Part shown: piece by piece, positions 35,501-46,660 of the stretch
Numbering within the stretch: the first letter of the stretch is position 1
Layout of the letters: each line of letters opens with the position of its first letter
Translations under genes and position numbers: made by a program
The notes under the pieces: generated by a model
The model's input: the letters and a program-made list of their open reading frames with translations, nothing else
Told to the model about the DNA's origin: nothing
The model's database searches: none
NCBI RefSeq assembly: GCF_963576615.1
Contig: NC_088708.1
Span: 25,303,191 to 25,367,190 of the forward strand
Direction: 5' to 3'
Source of the DNA: Watersipora subatra
Lineage: Eukaryota > Bryozoa > Gymnolaemata > Cheilostomatida > Watersiporidae
Length of the DNA stretch: 64,000 nt

Positions 35501-38500
35501 CATTATAGTACTCTGTTGTTACATTATAGTACTCTATTGTTACATTTTAGTAATATGTTGTTACATTATAGTACTCTGATGTTACATTATAGTAATATGT
35601 TGTTACATTATAGTACTCTGTTGTTACATTATAGTACTCTGTTGTTACATTATAATACTCTGTTGTTACATTATAGTACTCTGTTGTTACATTATAGTAC
35701 TCTGTTGTTACATTATAGTACTCTGTTGTTACATTATAATACTCTGTTGTTACATTATAGTACTCTGTTGTTACATTTTATTACTCTATTGTTACATTAT
35801 AGTACCGTATTGTTACATTATAGTACTATGTTGTTACATTATAGTACTCTGTTGTTACATTATAGTACTCTGTTGTTACATTATAGTACTCTATTGTTAC
35901 ATTTTAGTAATATGTTGTTACATTATAGTACTCTGTTGTTACATTATAGTAATATGTTGTTACATTATAGTACTCTGTTGTTACATTATAGTACTCTGTT
36001 GTTACATTATAATACTCTGTTGTTACATTATAGTACTCTGTTGTTACATTTTATTACTCTATTGTTACATTATAGTACTGTATTGTTACATTATAGTACT
36101 ATGTTGTTACATTATAGTACTCTGTTGTTACATTATAGTACTCTGTTGTTACATTATAGTACTCTGTTGTTACATTATAGTAATCTGTTGTTACATTTTA
36201 TTACTCTGTTGTTACATTATAGTACTCTGTTGTTACATTATAGTACTCCGTTGTTACATTATAATACTCTGTTGTTACATTATAGTACTCTGTTGTTACA
36301 TTTTATTACTCTGTTGTTACATTATAGTACTATGTTGTTACATTATAGTAATCTGTTGTTACATTTTATTACTCTGTTGTTACATTATAGTACTCTGTTG
36401 TTACATTATAGTAATATGTTGTTACATTATAGTACTCCGTTGTTACATTATAATACTCTGTTGTTACATTATAGTACTCTGTTGTTACATTTTATTACTC
36501 TGTTGTTACATTATAGTACTCTGTTGTTACATTATAGTAATATGTTGTTACATTATAGTACTCTGTTGTTACATTATAGTACTATGTTGTTACATTATAG
36601 TAATATGTTGTTACATTATAGTACTCTGTTGTTACATTATAGTACTATGTTGTTACATTATAGTACTCTGTTGTTACATTTTATTACTCTGTTGTTACAT
36701 TATAGTACTCTGTTGTTACATTTTATTACTCTATTGTTACATTTTATTACTCTATTGTTACATTTTATTACTCTATTGTTACATTATAGTACTATGTTGT
36801 TACATTATAGTAATATGTTGTTACATTATAGTACTCTGTTGTTACATTATAGTACTCTGTTGTTACATTATAATACTCTGTTGTTACATTATAGTACTCT
36901 GTTGTTACATTTTATTACTCTGTTGTTACATTATAGTACTCTATTGTTACATTATAGTACTATGTTGTTACATTATAGTACTATGTTGTTACATTATAGT
37001 ACTCTGTTGTTACATTACAGTACTCTGTTGTTACATTATAGTACTCTGTTGTTACATTATAATACTCTGTTGTTACATTATAGTACTATGTTGTTACATT
37101 ATAGTACTCTGTTGTTACATTATAATACTCTGTTGTTACATTATAGTACTCTGTTGTTACATTTTATTACTCTATTGTTACATTATAGTACTGTATTGTT
37201 ACATTATAGTACTATGTTGTTACATTATAGTACTCTGTTGTTACATTATAGTACTCTGTTGTTACATTATAGTACTCTGTTGTTACATTATAGTACTCTG
37301 TTGTTACATTATAGTATTCTGTTGTTACATTTTATTACTCTGTTGTTACATTATAGTACTCTGTTGTTACATTTTATTACTCTGTTGTTACATTTTATTA
37401 CTCTATTGTTACATTATAGTACTCTATTGTTACATTATAGTACTATGTTGTTACATTATAGTACTCTGTTGTTACATTATAGTACTCTGTTGTTACATTA
37501 TAGTACTCTGTTGTTACATTTTATTACTCTGTTGTTACATTATAGTACTCTATTGTTACATTATAGTACTATGTTGTTACATTATAGTACTCTGTTGTTA
37601 CATTATAGTACTCTGTTGTTACATTTTATTACTCTATTGTTACATTATAGTACTCTATTGTTACATTATAGTACTATGTTGTTACATTATAGTACTCTGT
37701 TGTTACATTATAGTACTCTGTTGTTACATTATAGTACTCTGTTGTTACATTTTATTACTCTGTTGTTACATTATAGTACTCTGTTGTTACATTATAGTAC
37801 TCTGTTGTTACATTATAGTACTCTGTTGTTACATTATAGTACTCTATTGTTACATTTTATTACTCTATTGTTACATTATAGTACTCTATTGTTACATTAT
37901 AGTACTATGTTGTTACATTATAGTACTCTGTTGTTACATTATAGTACTCTGTTGTTACATTATAGTACTCTGTTGTTACATTTTATTACTCTGTTGTTAC
38001 ATTATAGTACTCTGTTGTTACATTATAGTACTCTGTTGTTACATTATAGTACTCTGTTGTTACATTATAGTACTCTGTTGTTACATTATAGTACTCTGTT
38101 GTTACATTTTATTACTCTATTGTTACATTATAGTACCGTATTGTTACATTATAGTACTATGTTGTTACATTATAGTACTCTGTTGTTACATTATAGTACT
38201 CTGTTGTTACATTATAGTACTATGTTGTTACATTATAGTACTCTGTTGTTACATTATAGTACTCTGTTGTTACATTATAGTACTATGTTGTTACATTATA
38301 GTACTCTGTTGTTACATTATAGTACTATGTTGTTACATTATAGTACTCTGTTGTTACATTATAGTACTCTGTTGTTACATTACAGTACTCTGTTGTTACA
38401 TTATAGTACTCTGTTGTTACATTATAGTACTCTGTTGTTACAGTGGTGCCTGTGTATAAGGAACAATCTACAACTCACCTTGCCCTGGTGCCGCTTGAAA

Positions 38501-41500
38501 CCCTTACTAGGCTGGGCAACCGGCAGTGGTTTGGGACAGCTGGAGTTATCTGGTTCTCTATCACACCCGTTGGCTGTCACCTTCTGCAGCTGTTCAAGCA
38601 CCGCTGGTGAAAAGGTAGCGCGAAGCTTTAGTTTTTCTCTTTTATACACGACAGGCTTGTGGCGACTGTTCTTTTTATTGACAAAATTAGTAAACTGTTG
38701 TTTCTTTGCTGAAGAGTTTTGCATACGGTGTGACTCAGGGACAGCTGAGGAGTTCAACTCTGAGGTCGATGGGTCAGCAATAGTAGGAATATCGGCAGAG
38801 GAAATGGCTGTTTGGGATAAGGAGAAAGGTGTCGGAGCTACAGGGGCTGGGCTTATAGTACGAGGCGTGACCTTGACACACGACTTTGACTCCTCCTCGA
38901 TGTATGACTCCTCCTGCTGTACAATCCAAAACCAGTGAAAAATTAGGTTATATCAGTTGTTGCGTAATGATGATGGTAACATTACGTTTTATGATCATGT
39001 CTAGACATAAAAAATCTAAACAAGTACCTTGTCAGCATGTGACAGCTGAACCTTGTCAGCATGTGACAGCTGGTTTTCCTTATCAACTGATTTCGCATCT
39101 TCTCCTTTACATACATATATTTGTTCCCACGACTGCAAGATAGAATGAACTAAAAAGTCCTTTTGGACCACGTTCAGGGGAAACAACATGTTGGTAAAGT
39201 AAAACAATCTGTTAACACCATGTTGTTTCAGGTATTTTAAAGGATCAGTTTTTACGCAACTGAGTAAAATATATATTGTACTTAATAATGCACAATTTTT
39301 TTTACACATCATTCGATCAAGACTGTAGTTGTTTTTGGAGCCGTGACCAAATGTGATTGTAAATTTCTGCCAGTTACAAAAAAGCTGAGGTTTCAAATGA
39401 TCTGAAATTTTCTGATCCTACATAAAAGACTCTGTTTATCAACATAGCATTAACAAATTGCTTCACCTGGACCAACAGGGCCTTTAAGCAAGGAATAGAT
39501 CATCACAGGCAAACAGAGTATTTGAGCAATGGGTTATTCATATGAACAAACAGTGTTTATCTACAAACGAACCTAAACAGAAAAAGAGTTGGTATCCATG
39601 CATCGAGACTATACCTTGTGAGCAAACTCTGCCCTTCCTTCGATATCGGTAGCTGCTGAGTGTAGCGCCTCTTTTTCCTCGTCTGAGTCAAAAACTTTCT
39701 TTTTGCCTTGGTAACTTGAGTTGAGACAAACGGGTCCAATAACGGCTGATCTTTCAGTCTACATATACACAGGGTAATATGCAGAGAGCTTTAGCATGAC
39801 ACTAAAATATAACCGTTAATTTAAACACCTGTTTATTCAACTCTAACCTCTCTGATGAACTCCTATTCATCAGAGAGGTTAGAGTTGAATACGAATCATC
39901 CTGATTCATATTGAATAAAAGACTTTACTGTAATATTTCAGTCCCTTCTACTTTACACATTACAGACGAATTTTGTATTAGGTGACTATGTTTTGAGGAA
40001 TGGTATTTTACATTTTATTTCCCTCACGGTAATGTTACATTAGTTTTACATTGTTATTCTCATTTTATAACTAATAATGTTAATGCTGACACTGTAAATT
40101 TGCCTCCTCTCCATCAAGACAACACGAGAGTCCGACACTAGCTAAGAGTTGTTTATCCACTGATCAACAGCACCTCTCGATGTTTGATATTTATCTATTG
40201 TCTTTAACAGCTTATAACCCAAGGCATGGCTTGTAGCTGAGATAAAGTATGCATGTGTCACTTATCAGCCTTACGATGTTACGATTCCTAAATCATCCCA
40301 TCTTCGTGATGTTCCTCTTGAAAAACAACAGCAGTTAGAAACATGTTTGGGTGAATAAAAATTAAGAATCCAATGGTTGGTCGCACCTCAGGGGCTTTAG
40401 TCGCGGAGCTCTCAGTAGCTTGCTTAGCTCTTTTCCTCTTACGCTTCCTGTGACGCTTGGCTTTAGGCAGACTCTCCAACTCGGCTATAAGCGCCTGTTC
40501 TATAGGAGTGAGCTCAGCTGATCGCGCTTCTTGTCTCGCCTTCTTTCTCTTTTCTCGCTCATCACTTTCATCTGTTTCCTAGAAGAACATTCAGTAACTT
40601 GTAGCAATATTACCAGGTATGCAATCGTATATCAAAACGAAGGAAAGTAATCATGAAACATAAATAATGTTATGATGAATATTATATTATATATTAACAT
40701 ACATGTTATAATAAATGTGGCTATATCTAATTACAATCCAGGCCCATTTTATAACTGTTCAGCAAGTCTATGACCATCTCATTGTAAATTATTGGATTAT
40801 TTTACATTAACTTGGCTAAATCAAATTATTGATTTTACCATCAAAGCTGATACAGGGCAGCGACCAGATACAGTCCCACTGTCAGTTTAATTATACTAGT
40901 ATCATAGATATATATACCTATGACTATCTACCACTATCTGACTACCTATGGTATATATATCTATGACTAGTATCTATATATATATTTCTCAGTCGGTCGT
41001 ATTTATCCGTGTAGTTCCAGCTATAGTTATTAAAATCTTGGCATAAAGAATGATCTAAGACCCACCAGTTCACCAGTTCGACGCCTTACCAATTCAGCCA
41101 CATGAGCTTGATGTATTCTTTAGGCGATATATGTCAGTATATGGGAGCAAATATGCTACCGCTCTCTGGCACAATGTAATGTGATGGTGTAACGTCATGA
41201 GAAGCGGTAGTTCTTATTAGTAAGCTTACTCAAATTATCCATTGGCAATGTGTCAGGCTAATAGCAAGTGGTAGGCAACTCTCATTAGTTATAAGCTAAT
41301 TGTTAATACCTGGGCAACACCGGATAGCACAGCTAGTCAACAAAAGTAAGGTTAATTGAATGGCTGTTTCAAATTTTCCAACGCAATATTTATGGTCAGG
41401 GTTACAAAATACTTTCTTTGTCTTCTAGTTAAATCATCTCAGTACCCAACGATATAAATGATGAACATAAAAAGACTGCTAATCTAGATTAGTAACCTAC

Positions 41501-44500
41501 AGTAGCATTTTATTATTTTCACAGCTGCAAAAAGAATTAGAAATAAGATAAATGAAGAAAAGAAACAAAAAACGATTTGTATGAAACTTGATAGTCTTAG
41601 ATTCATGAAATACAGTCCATCCGCCCAACTTCAGGTGTCAAAAGCCTCAGATCAATAACATACCAAAGTTTAAACAAAAAGTTAGAGATTCTTTTTCCTT
41701 GGGATGCCGGAAAAAATTTGGAACCCAAACAAAACAGATAAGTAGTGAAAACACGACAAAGTGGCTGGGTTGCCAACTGATGCTCTCTCATTATATTTAG
41801 TATGAATATGTGTTTGTTGTGGTTCATTAAATTCTGACTGTCTTTTTCATGTTTTAACTATTATATTGGTGTATTTATTATATTTTAATATCTTATTAGA
41901 CTAAAAAACACAAGCTATTTCTACATTTTTTTTATTTTACATAAAAATCTGAGGAAATGGGGCTGAGGTACAAACTGCTACAGATACAGAAATAAATTCC
42001 TCAGCCTAGCTCACTCTATTCATAAAATATTTAGGAGAAATTCCGGGTACTTAATATATTACATTCTCTTTTAATATATAGCTTCATTTATAAAATAACT
42101 GGCTGTGCTACCCAGGTATTAAAAATCAGCTTATAAACAGTGAGAAGTAATGAGAGTTGCCTGCCACTTGCTATTAGCCTGGCATAATGCCAATGCATAA
42201 TTTGAGTAAGCGTACTAATATGAGCTACCCTGTCGGTGATGCTAGGCAATCACCCGCAAAGCCGTCGCGTATTTGCTCCCATATAGCGACATATATTGCT
42301 AGTTAAGTGATCAAGTTTGTGTGGCTGAGTTGGTACGGCTTCTGACTGGTGAATCGGAGGATCCAAATTTAAATCTTCTGCGATACGGAATCGTTATTCC
42401 AAAATATCGATAGCTAGACATACCGTAGGTAAACAGATGACAGACTTTGAGAAATATATATACGAGGTCTGATCCAAAAGTTCCCGGAATGGAGTTGTAT
42501 ACTTGTGCATATTTGCACGATGGAAAAATCCATTGCAGCGTTGGCTGGGAAACACTTCTGGAGTGTTGTCACTAAATTTCAAGCTGCTATGACAACGCGT
42601 TCTCACGTGAGCCGATGATATGTCAAGGTCTGTCAGGTGCTCCCGTCGCTTTAAAAAAAATTTATTGTCATGTCTAATAAACCAGAACAGCGCATTTGCA
42701 TTAAATTTTGTGTGAAATTAGGAAAAACAAGGATATTACGACCTTTAAAATAAAGTTTTGATCATTCCTGAAAGCTTCCTTAAAATCGTTGCAAGCGTGC
42801 ATCCTGAGCTCGTTTTGATCATCACTTAGCAAGCTTGGCACGAACTTTGCTTCAACTCATTTAAATTGTTACAAAATCGTTTAAATTGTCAGTTAAAACT
42901 TTTTGAACAGTTCCAAAACTAAGTCCAGACTCTCCAGATATCTCTAATGGTTAAACGTCGATCTGGCATGACTAGTGACCTCACACTGTCAATTTACGAG
43001 CAGGTTCTTGCCGACGCTGGTCTGCCAGACCTCGCGCCATCTTCAGTGCTGTCTCTACCATCACAAAAACGTTAGTACCACTCAAAAATTTGTGTTTTCT
43101 TTAGACCAGCATCTTCAAAAGCAATAGTTAACATTTCAACTGTCTGAGTACTTGTTTTCCCTAATTTCGCACAAAATTTAATGCAAATACGCTGTTCCGA
43201 TTTATTAGACACGACGATAAATTTGTTAAAAAAACGACGGAAGAACCGGACAGACCTTGACATATCGTTAGCTCACATGAGAACGCATTGTAATAGCAAC
43301 CTGAAATTTTGTGACAATACTCCAGAGGTGTTTCCCAGCCAACCCTGCAATGGGGTTTTCCATCGTGCAAATATGCACGAGTATACAACTCCATTCCGGG
43401 AACTTTTGGATCAGACCTCGTACATAGATGCAAAAGTGCTTGACAATTATTTTTGCTTTTGACAAGAATTACAATTATTTACATTAGATAAAATTCTTGT
43501 GGAGTGTGAACAAATCACTTTTCGAACAACCTTTTACAACAAACTGTAGTCAACAATTGAGGTCATACTGTACAGACAAAAAGCAGGTAGAAATTTAATG
43601 TGTAAAGAAGGCAATACCTAAGTTATGTCATTCAGCTTATAACATAACCGAAGAATAGACAACTAATTTTAGTCATTAATGTTTTGATTAAAAATCACCA
43701 TACATACTTTATGTAATGCCAATAAGCATTATTAAGATATTTTTAGATGCTTTGTCATATAATATGTAAGGACCTTTTATGCTAATAGCTATACAAGTTT
43801 ACTGAGTCCATTTAAAAATACGAATATACGAAATAACATTACGCAAAACCATGTCAATATTAAACTTGTTGGGATCTTACATCATCAACTTCAACTGTAT
43901 TCGTTACTTCTAATGACTCAGCAGTGGCAACACCTTTAGTATCCAACTCATCTACAAAATATACAACTGCAAGTGAATTTACAGCAGAAGAAAGAAGCTT
44001 GTAGATATTGCATTCGATGAAAAATATAAGATCAAACTGATTACCGTAAAGACTCGTGTATAAGCCGTACCCGCAACTTTGAAGGTTGCTTTTGAGCTAT
44101 AGGTATCCAGTGTGTGTAAGCCACACCTGCCGCTTTCCCATTCATTTAACAGATTTCATTTAACCTAGCCATGTGAGTCAATCACCAAGTCTACTGTCTC
44201 TGTCTGTCGTCACATGCACGCGTTGGCTGATGAATTGGTAATCGACCAATGAGTGTTCTCACCTTTGTGTTACGCCTTCAGCAAATTACTCTCCAGTCAA
44301 CAATTACCAAATCAGCAAGCACATTGTCATCGAGAAAGACAAAATACGACGGCGCGTTTAAATTGAAAGTTGTGAACATAGCTTTGGAAACTACCAACTG
44401 AAATGCTACCGCAGTTTTGGCATTAAAGAAAAGCAACCCAACAAATGAAATCCAGTGCTAGAGATTTCATATGACAGTGACCACACCTAATAACCTCATT

Positions 44501-46129
44501 ATGTTGGTATAGGTACTAGATATTTCCTAGCATCTTTTTGTTGAATAAACTATTTTTTGCATTTGCACATTTCCATAGTTAATGCAAGTTGTATTAACAA
44601 TACGGTAATTATTATAAAAAATCTTATTTAATTTTTTTAATATTTTATATAATTCTTTTATAGTTATATTTATATTTTTTCATAATATATATCACTAAGT
44701 TTCTTGCATGACAGTACCTGTACCCCAAACATAGTAAGAGGTTTACAGGTATAATTTTTGACTACGTGTATAAACCGTACCCCAAAATTTAAAACAAAAT
44801 TTTAGATTCACAATCGCAGCTTATACACAAGGAATTACGGTATATAATAAAACTCGAAAATATATAATTAACTAGCTGTGCCTTCCGGCATTGTCCGGGT
44901 ATTAAAAACAGCTTATAAACAATGAGAAGTGATGAAAGTTGCCTACCACTTGCTATTAGCCTGACACACTGCCAATGGAAAATATTAATATTAAAAAAAG
45001 TAAAAAAATCAGCTTATAAACAATGAGAAGTAATGAGAGTTACCCGCCACTTGCTATCAGCCTGGCACTTGTCAATGGAAAATTCAAGTAGGCTTGCTAA
45101 TAAGCGCTAGGCTTCTAATGACAGTACGCCATGACGTTGCGTCAGCGTTGTCCAGCTACAGCTATTATAATAATAGCTATAGCTAGAGGGACACACATAC
45201 ACACATAATTCGAGATATATATATATAGATGTAGGCCTATACCATGGTGCATGTACATTGACTTTTTTATTAATTAATTCAGTAGCTTACATACACAAAA
45301 TGTGATTAATTACCTTTAAATCTATGTTGTGGAGAGGTCATACAACCAGACAATTCTTGATCAGGCTTAGAAAATCTTGTAGAGTTGGCATCAGCGCACA
45401 GGCTTAACGACTCCACCTGAGTATTTGCCTTGCTATTTTCACTTTCCTGCGCAGTCTTTGATTTTCGTTTTTTCTTCTTAGGCTTTGGTTCATAATCAGA
45501 ATCATGAGTGATACTATTCCTTTGAAGATATTCTGAAACGTCATTGTGTGATTGTTCTTTTTTATATTCCACTAGAGCATTTGATGAAAGCTCTTGATCG
45601 CCACCATCGGTGACACATCGCAGCCTAAGAGAAATCGAACAACTAATAACGTAAGTTTTTGACAACTTAATGCTTTTTGTAAAGCAAAGTCAAAACAGTT
45701 AATATGTTACGCTAACCATTGACTAATTCATCAAATGCTACTGATATATCCCTACTAAGTTATGATAATGCAAAATGCAATACCGCTTTTGAGGGAGAAG
45801 AATACCGAGTGTTTAAATAAACAAACCCATTTTGCAAAATTATTTAAGTTATCACATACAAGCATAATTACTAGTACAACGTACTCTACTTCGTCATTGT
45901 CCCTGAAGACGTGCGCACATGTTTCCCATCTAGGTATAACAATATCTTGCATATATAGTTCGCAGATGCAGCATTTTATTTTAAATACTTTTAAAATATT
46001 ATTTACAGCACAATTAACCGTTTTGCAATGAGAAAAATCTATTGTGTGCCACTGTTTCTCATGTCGATAGAGGCCCTGCTTGTTTATGGATAGTTTGATT
46101 CGACAGAAGCTCATGGGCGCCGCCATCAT
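29532..46129 (-). CDS. COIL: Coilin, Cajal body scaffold protein, 590 aa
   Basis: Exons, in transcript order, are 46129-45885, 45624-45314, 43951-43881, 40578-40387, 39758-39615, 38916-38479, 30772-30530 and 29660-29532. Every junction is GT-AG and in phase. Coilin organises Cajal bodies, where snRNPs mature. The N-terminal 1-82 matches the ubiquitin-like self-association domain (FCRIKLSI, HVFRDNDEVE). Basic nuclear-localisation stretches are at 129-138 (KPKKKKRKSK) and 249-261 (AKRHRKRKRKRAK). The disordered middle is rich in S, E and K. The C-terminal Tudor-like domain at 528-590 has DYSGYPALDG, PRAGDRLAFK and TPVVSEYKEATVLSY. Human coilin is of similar length (576 aa). No RG-box is evident, and the C terminus ends soon after the Tudor-like strands, so a further exon cannot be excluded. 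The first ATG is at 46129; the frame upstream has no earlier ATG. Confidence 0.9.
30720..30760 (-). repeat. 15-bp in-frame repeat in coilin exon 7
   Basis: Three near-perfect copies of a 15-bp unit encode tandem KDEQL pentapeptides (residues 479-493), followed by a diverged fourth copy LDEL. It is a coding minisatellite that adds five residues per copy and is likely to vary in number. Confidence 0.85.
30885..31012 (-). mobile_element. tRNA-derived SINE
   Basis: On the minus strand a tRNA-like head reads GGTCCGGTGGTGCAGTTGGTA (box A like) and then GAGTTCAATTCCCAT (box B like), followed by a non-tRNA tail (GCATGGCTTCAGACGAACAG). The stems do not form a clean cloverleaf, so it is not called a tRNA gene. 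It lies in coilin intron 6. Confidence 0.6.
31881..34210 (-). CDS. Nested two-zinc-domain gene of family X, ~272 aa, one frameshift
   Basis: Exons, in transcript order, are 34210-33896, 33284-33071, 33014-32958, 32886-32765 and 31992-31881. All splice sites are canonical and the other phases agree, but exon 2 has one base too many, apparently in the A run near 33100, which otherwise gives a TAG. It could be a sequencing slip or a true lesion. Domain 1 has CAFHC...SCHEKCYSHFTHK. Domain 2 has CILCQKERKCKTGC...LKYHKSCYDKYV. The end is CDLCGCTNTECTNRG followed by an acidic tail EEDEEDGDEEDES. These match the N- and C-terminal ends of family X, whose 5' remnant is at 3-1491, but the long middle (D-x-A-x-L, EADTR, DTDV) is absent. 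The cysteines probably bind zinc; the function is unknown. The gene lies within coilin intron 6 on the same strand. Confidence 0.65.
33663..33696. repeat. Palindrome built from two AAACGATCGTTT cores
   Basis: ACAAAAACGATCGTTT is followed within two bases by AAAACGATCGTTTTTGT. Each core is itself self-complementary, and the pair is both a direct and an inverted repeat. It lies in intron 1 of the nested gene. Confidence 0.7.
34921..38443. repeat. 21-bp satellite, ~168 units, 3.5 kb
   Basis: The unit is TGTTACATTATAGTACTCTGT, with variants such as TTTTATTACTC, TAGTAATATG, TAGTACTATG and TAGTACCGTAT. The variant TACCG occurs at 35236, 35446, 35803 and 38134, at distances of exactly 10, 17 and 111 units, so the period holds without net insertion or loss. 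Blocks of variants recur in the same order, which shows higher-order repetition. One plus-strand frame is open through the whole array (heptad LLLHYST) and runs on into antisense coilin exon 6. It lies in coilin intron 6, ending 35 bp from the exon 6 donor. Confidence 0.97.
39835..39890. repeat. Perfect 25-bp hairpin with 6-nt loop
   Basis: ATTCAACTCTAACCTCTCTG and five more bases (39835-39859) are followed after CTCCTA by the exact reverse complement (39866-39890). No mismatch was seen. It lies in coilin intron 4, between exons 4 and 5, and would fold in the coilin pre-mRNA. It is not the end of a recognised transposon. Confidence 0.85.
41010..41340 (-). repeat. Dispersed repeat A, copy 3
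   Basis: Same block order as at 19495-19870, read on the minus strand: CTAGCTGTGCTATCCGGTGTTGCCCAGG, then GCTATTAGCCTGACACATTGCC, and a tRNA-like TGGCTGAATTGGTAAGG at the end. It lies in coilin intron 3. Confidence 0.7.
42100..42460 (+). repeat. Dispersed repeat A, copy 4, the best tRNA-like module
   Basis: Begins TGGCTGTGCTACCCAGGTATT, contains CAGCTTATAAACAGTGAGAAG and GCTATTAGCCTGGCA, and ends in a tRNA-like stretch (TGGCTGAGTTGGTACGGCTT then GGATCCAAATTTAAATC), followed by an AT-rich tail. A mariner-derived element is inserted directly after the tail. Confidence 0.75.
42463..43420 (-). mobile_element. Mariner-derived foldback element, 958 bp
   Basis: The ends CGAGGTCTGATCCAAAAGTT and its inverse are each bordered by TA. 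The arms stay inverted-similar for about 250 bp, far beyond a normal mariner TIR. On the minus strand 43263-43072 reads EQRICIKFCAKLGKTSTQT...LKKTQIFEWY, the N-terminal helix-turn-helix of mariner transposase. Further degraded mariner sequence (RLTIREIS..., in several frames) follows to about 42780. The plus strand at 42685-42730 repeats NKPEQRICIKFCVKLGKT, so the 5' end of the transposon occurs twice, head to head. It is not autonomous. It lies in coilin intron 3. Confidence 0.8.
44044..44840 (+). mobile_element. Pogo-like TIR element remnant, 797 bp
   Basis: Ends CCGTAAAGACTCGTGTATAAGC and GCTTATACACAAGGAATTACGG, each bordered by TA. Around 44338-44395 the plus strand reads KYDGAFKLKVVNIALE, then a stop, then NATAVLALKKSN, like the N-terminal DNA-binding helices of pogo/CENP-B-type transposases. 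No other coding part survives. It lies in coilin intron 2. Confidence 0.65.
44870..45230 (+). repeat. Dispersed repeat A, copy 5, with an internal duplication
   Basis: Starts ACTAGCTGTGCCTTCCGGCA. It contains the block CAGCTTATAAACAATGAGAAG twice (about 44910 and 45010), so part of the element was duplicated in tandem. It ends in ACACACATACACACA and (AT)n. It lies in coilin intron 2. Confidence 0.7.
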
Positions 46130-46439
46130 TGAGCGTCGACTTTCCAATCTTTCTTGCCAAAGATAATTATAGCGTTAGATTTCGTTTGAGACGCTGGGTT
46201 AACAGAAAAAATATATTAAGACTTGATTGCTTGATCGCAAACAGGTACTGTAACTTTGGTTATAACATCGGTCCGCGTTATATTTTCAGCCGTAAATTTC
46301 TCGTGTTTCTGACATTACCATCTACTGGTCTGACTTATTATTACATGCTAAATGTTCAGACCCAAACACACATTGCCAAATCATTTGGGACTTCTACACC
46401 TGAACAGTGTGATAAAAATAACAGAAAAGCAAGCGATGG

Positions 46440-46660
46440 TCAAATGTTTAAAGAGAAGAGAGAGGGAGAGAGGGTGAGCGAGAGCGTGTGTATGGGAATG
46501 GGCACGGTAGGAGTAAGATATAAAAAAGAGAGAACGGGGGAAGAGTGAAGAAACGAGTTAAACAGGGAGGGCAGAAAGGGGAGAGATGGAGGAAAAAAGG
46601 AGGAGACGAGAGCGAGGAAGGAATGGAGAGAGTGAGAGGGGATGAAGAGAGCAGTATAGG
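46440..46660. repeat. Purine-rich tract upstream of coilin
   Basis: GAGAGAGGGAGAG, GGAGAGATGGAGG and similar runs. It lies 300-500 bp upstream of the coilin start codon, where a promoter would be, but no core promoter motif was identified. The plus-strand open frame that crosses it is not supported as a gene. Confidence 0.75.

Noticed and set aside
34921-38443. Possible CRISPR-like array
   Set aside because: Units are contiguous, with no unique spacers, and the setting is an animal intron.
34928-38938. 1336-codon open frame read as a leucine/histidine/tyrosine-rich repeat protein
   Set aside because: It is a 21-bp satellite read in its stop-free frame, then antisense to coilin exon 6. There is no start context, domain or non-repeat coding part of its own.
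46129-46548. 139-aa plus-strand frame upstream of coilin
   Set aside because: No recognisable domain, ends in a purine-rich low-complexity tract, and overlaps the presumed coilin promoter region.
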